Shown: positions 5,180 to 5,693 of the stretch, one piece after another | Layout of the letters: each line of letters begins with the position of its first letter | Position numbering within the stretch: position 1 is the stretch's first letter | Origin: an uncultured Collinsella sp. | GTDB lineage: Bacteria > Actinomycetota > Coriobacteriia > Coriobacteriales > Coriobacteriaceae | Reading direction: 5' to 3' | Assembly (NCBI GenBank): GCA_902495945.1 | Contig: CABUZD010000117.1 | Location: forward strand, 1 to 5,693 | Length of the DNA stretch: 5,693 nt | Position numbers and translations under genes: made by a program | The notes under the pieces: model-generated | What the model was told of the DNA's origin: nothing | Seen by the model: only the letters and a program-made list of their open reading frames with translations | The model's database searches: none

Positions 5180-5693
5180 GCATCCGCGACAACCTTGATA
5201 TCTCGGCCTATCTGGTACTCGGCCCCGAAAACACGCTCGGGCGTCCCGTGGGCGATGTGGTGGCCCAGGCGCTCGACGCAGGCTTTACCTGCATCCAGGT
5301 GCGCTCCAAGGTGGCAAGTGCCCGCGAGATCATCGCGCTGACGGGCGACGCCGCGCAGGCAATCGCACAGGCCGGCAAAACCGGTCAGGTTGCCCTGCTG
5401 ATCGACGACCGCCTGGACTGCGTACTCGCCGCGCGCGAGCAGGGTATTGCTGTCGACGGCGTGCACGTGGGCCAGAGCGATATTCCCGTCGAGGTCTGCC
5501 GCAAGCTTCTGGGCCCCGATGCCATCGTGGGCCTTTCGGCCCGCTGCGAGGAGATGCTCGAGTACGTCAAGACCGCCGACATGAGCCTAGTCGACTACCT
5601 GGGCATCGGCCCGCTCCACGAGACCGAAACCAAGCGCGACTGCGGACGCGCGGCCGACGGCTCTATCATCACCAAGAGCTTTGAGGACCTGGC
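5176..5693 (+). CDS. thiE: Thiamine-phosphate synthase ThiE, cut by window edge
   Basis: ThiE condenses HMP-PP with thiazole phosphate to give thiamine phosphate, directly using the product of ThiM. The window holds 172 codons of an expected 205-220, with the C-terminal end missing. The (beta/alpha)8-barrel motifs appear in order: CIQVRSK (39-45), with Arg43 and Lys45 expected to hold the pyrophosphate; LLIDDRLD (74-81); GVHVGQSD (95-102); IVGLSA (117-122); and YLGIGPLHETETKRDCG (141-157), with Lys153 in the TK motif. The usual LINDR is LIDDR here, so a conserved Asn is Asp77. The gene starts at an ATG that overlaps the previous stop by ATGA, with AGGAGG at 5163-5168 seven bases upstream, so translation is coupled. 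Residues 155-172 look slightly longer than the standard TK-proline loop. A ThiD-type HMP kinase downstream would complete the pathway. Confidence 0.93.
   Translation, partial: MSIRDNLDISAYLVLGPENTLGRPVGDVVAQALDAGFTCIQVRSKVASAREIIALTGDAAQAIAQAGKTGQVALLIDDRLDCVLAAREQGIAVDGVHVGQSDIPVEVCRKLLGPDAIVGLSARCEEMLEYVKTADMSLVDYLGIGPLHETETKRDCGRAADGSIITKSFEDL

Overview
The window looks like chromosomal DNA from a GC-rich, probably anaerobic, gut-type actinobacterium. A Collinsella-like member of the Coriobacteriia is my best guess, from codon use and the style of the proteins; I cannot confirm this without a search. All six genes are ordinary housekeeping or nutrient-scavenging genes. No transposase, phage gene, CRISPR array, tRNA or rRNA is visible.

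Layout, left to right. (1) Positions 1-443, minus strand: the N-terminal part of a uracil/xanthine-type NCS2 permease that runs off the left edge. (2) Positions 566-1699, minus: a short, single-domain MetE-like cobalamin-independent methionine synthase of the YxjG/YxjH type with all four zinc ligands. (3) Positions 1855-2751, minus: a LysR-type regulator. (4) Positions 2762-3670, minus: a Cof-type HAD phosphatase whose stop codon lies inside the ribosome binding site of the LysR gene. (5) Positions 3671-3994: a 324-base divergent intergenic region. It holds a 101-bp imperfect inverted repeat and then a TPP riboswitch with a strong intrinsic terminator. (6) Positions 3995-5693, plus: a tight thiamine salvage operon, thiM (GTG start), a small thiamine-binding MTH1187/YkoF-type protein, and thiE, which overlaps its neighbour by ATGA and is cut by the right edge.

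How the genes work together. On the right, the TPP riboswitch should shut off the salvage operon when thiamine pyrophosphate is plentiful. ThiM phosphorylates the thiazole moiety and ThiE joins it to HMP-PP. The small binding protein probably handles thiamine or a precursor. The HMP-PP supplier (ThiD) is not in the window and may lie just downstream. On the left, the HAD and LysR genes look co-transcribed, and the methionine synthase has its own control region. That region contains a perfect TGATATAG-N7-CTATATCA inverted repeat over the promoter, with the same TATAG-N7-CTATA frame as the MET-box recalled for streptococcal LysR regulators of methionine genes. The neighbouring LysR protein is the obvious candidate to bind it. 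A second perfect palindrome of 14 bp lies between that promoter and the gene.

Nothing here is clearly a new biological system. The points most worth a second look are the LysR/MET-box pair, the methyl donor of the short MetE protein, the 101-bp inverted repeat between the divergent units, and the placing of the HAD and thiamine-binding genes beside thiamine salvage.
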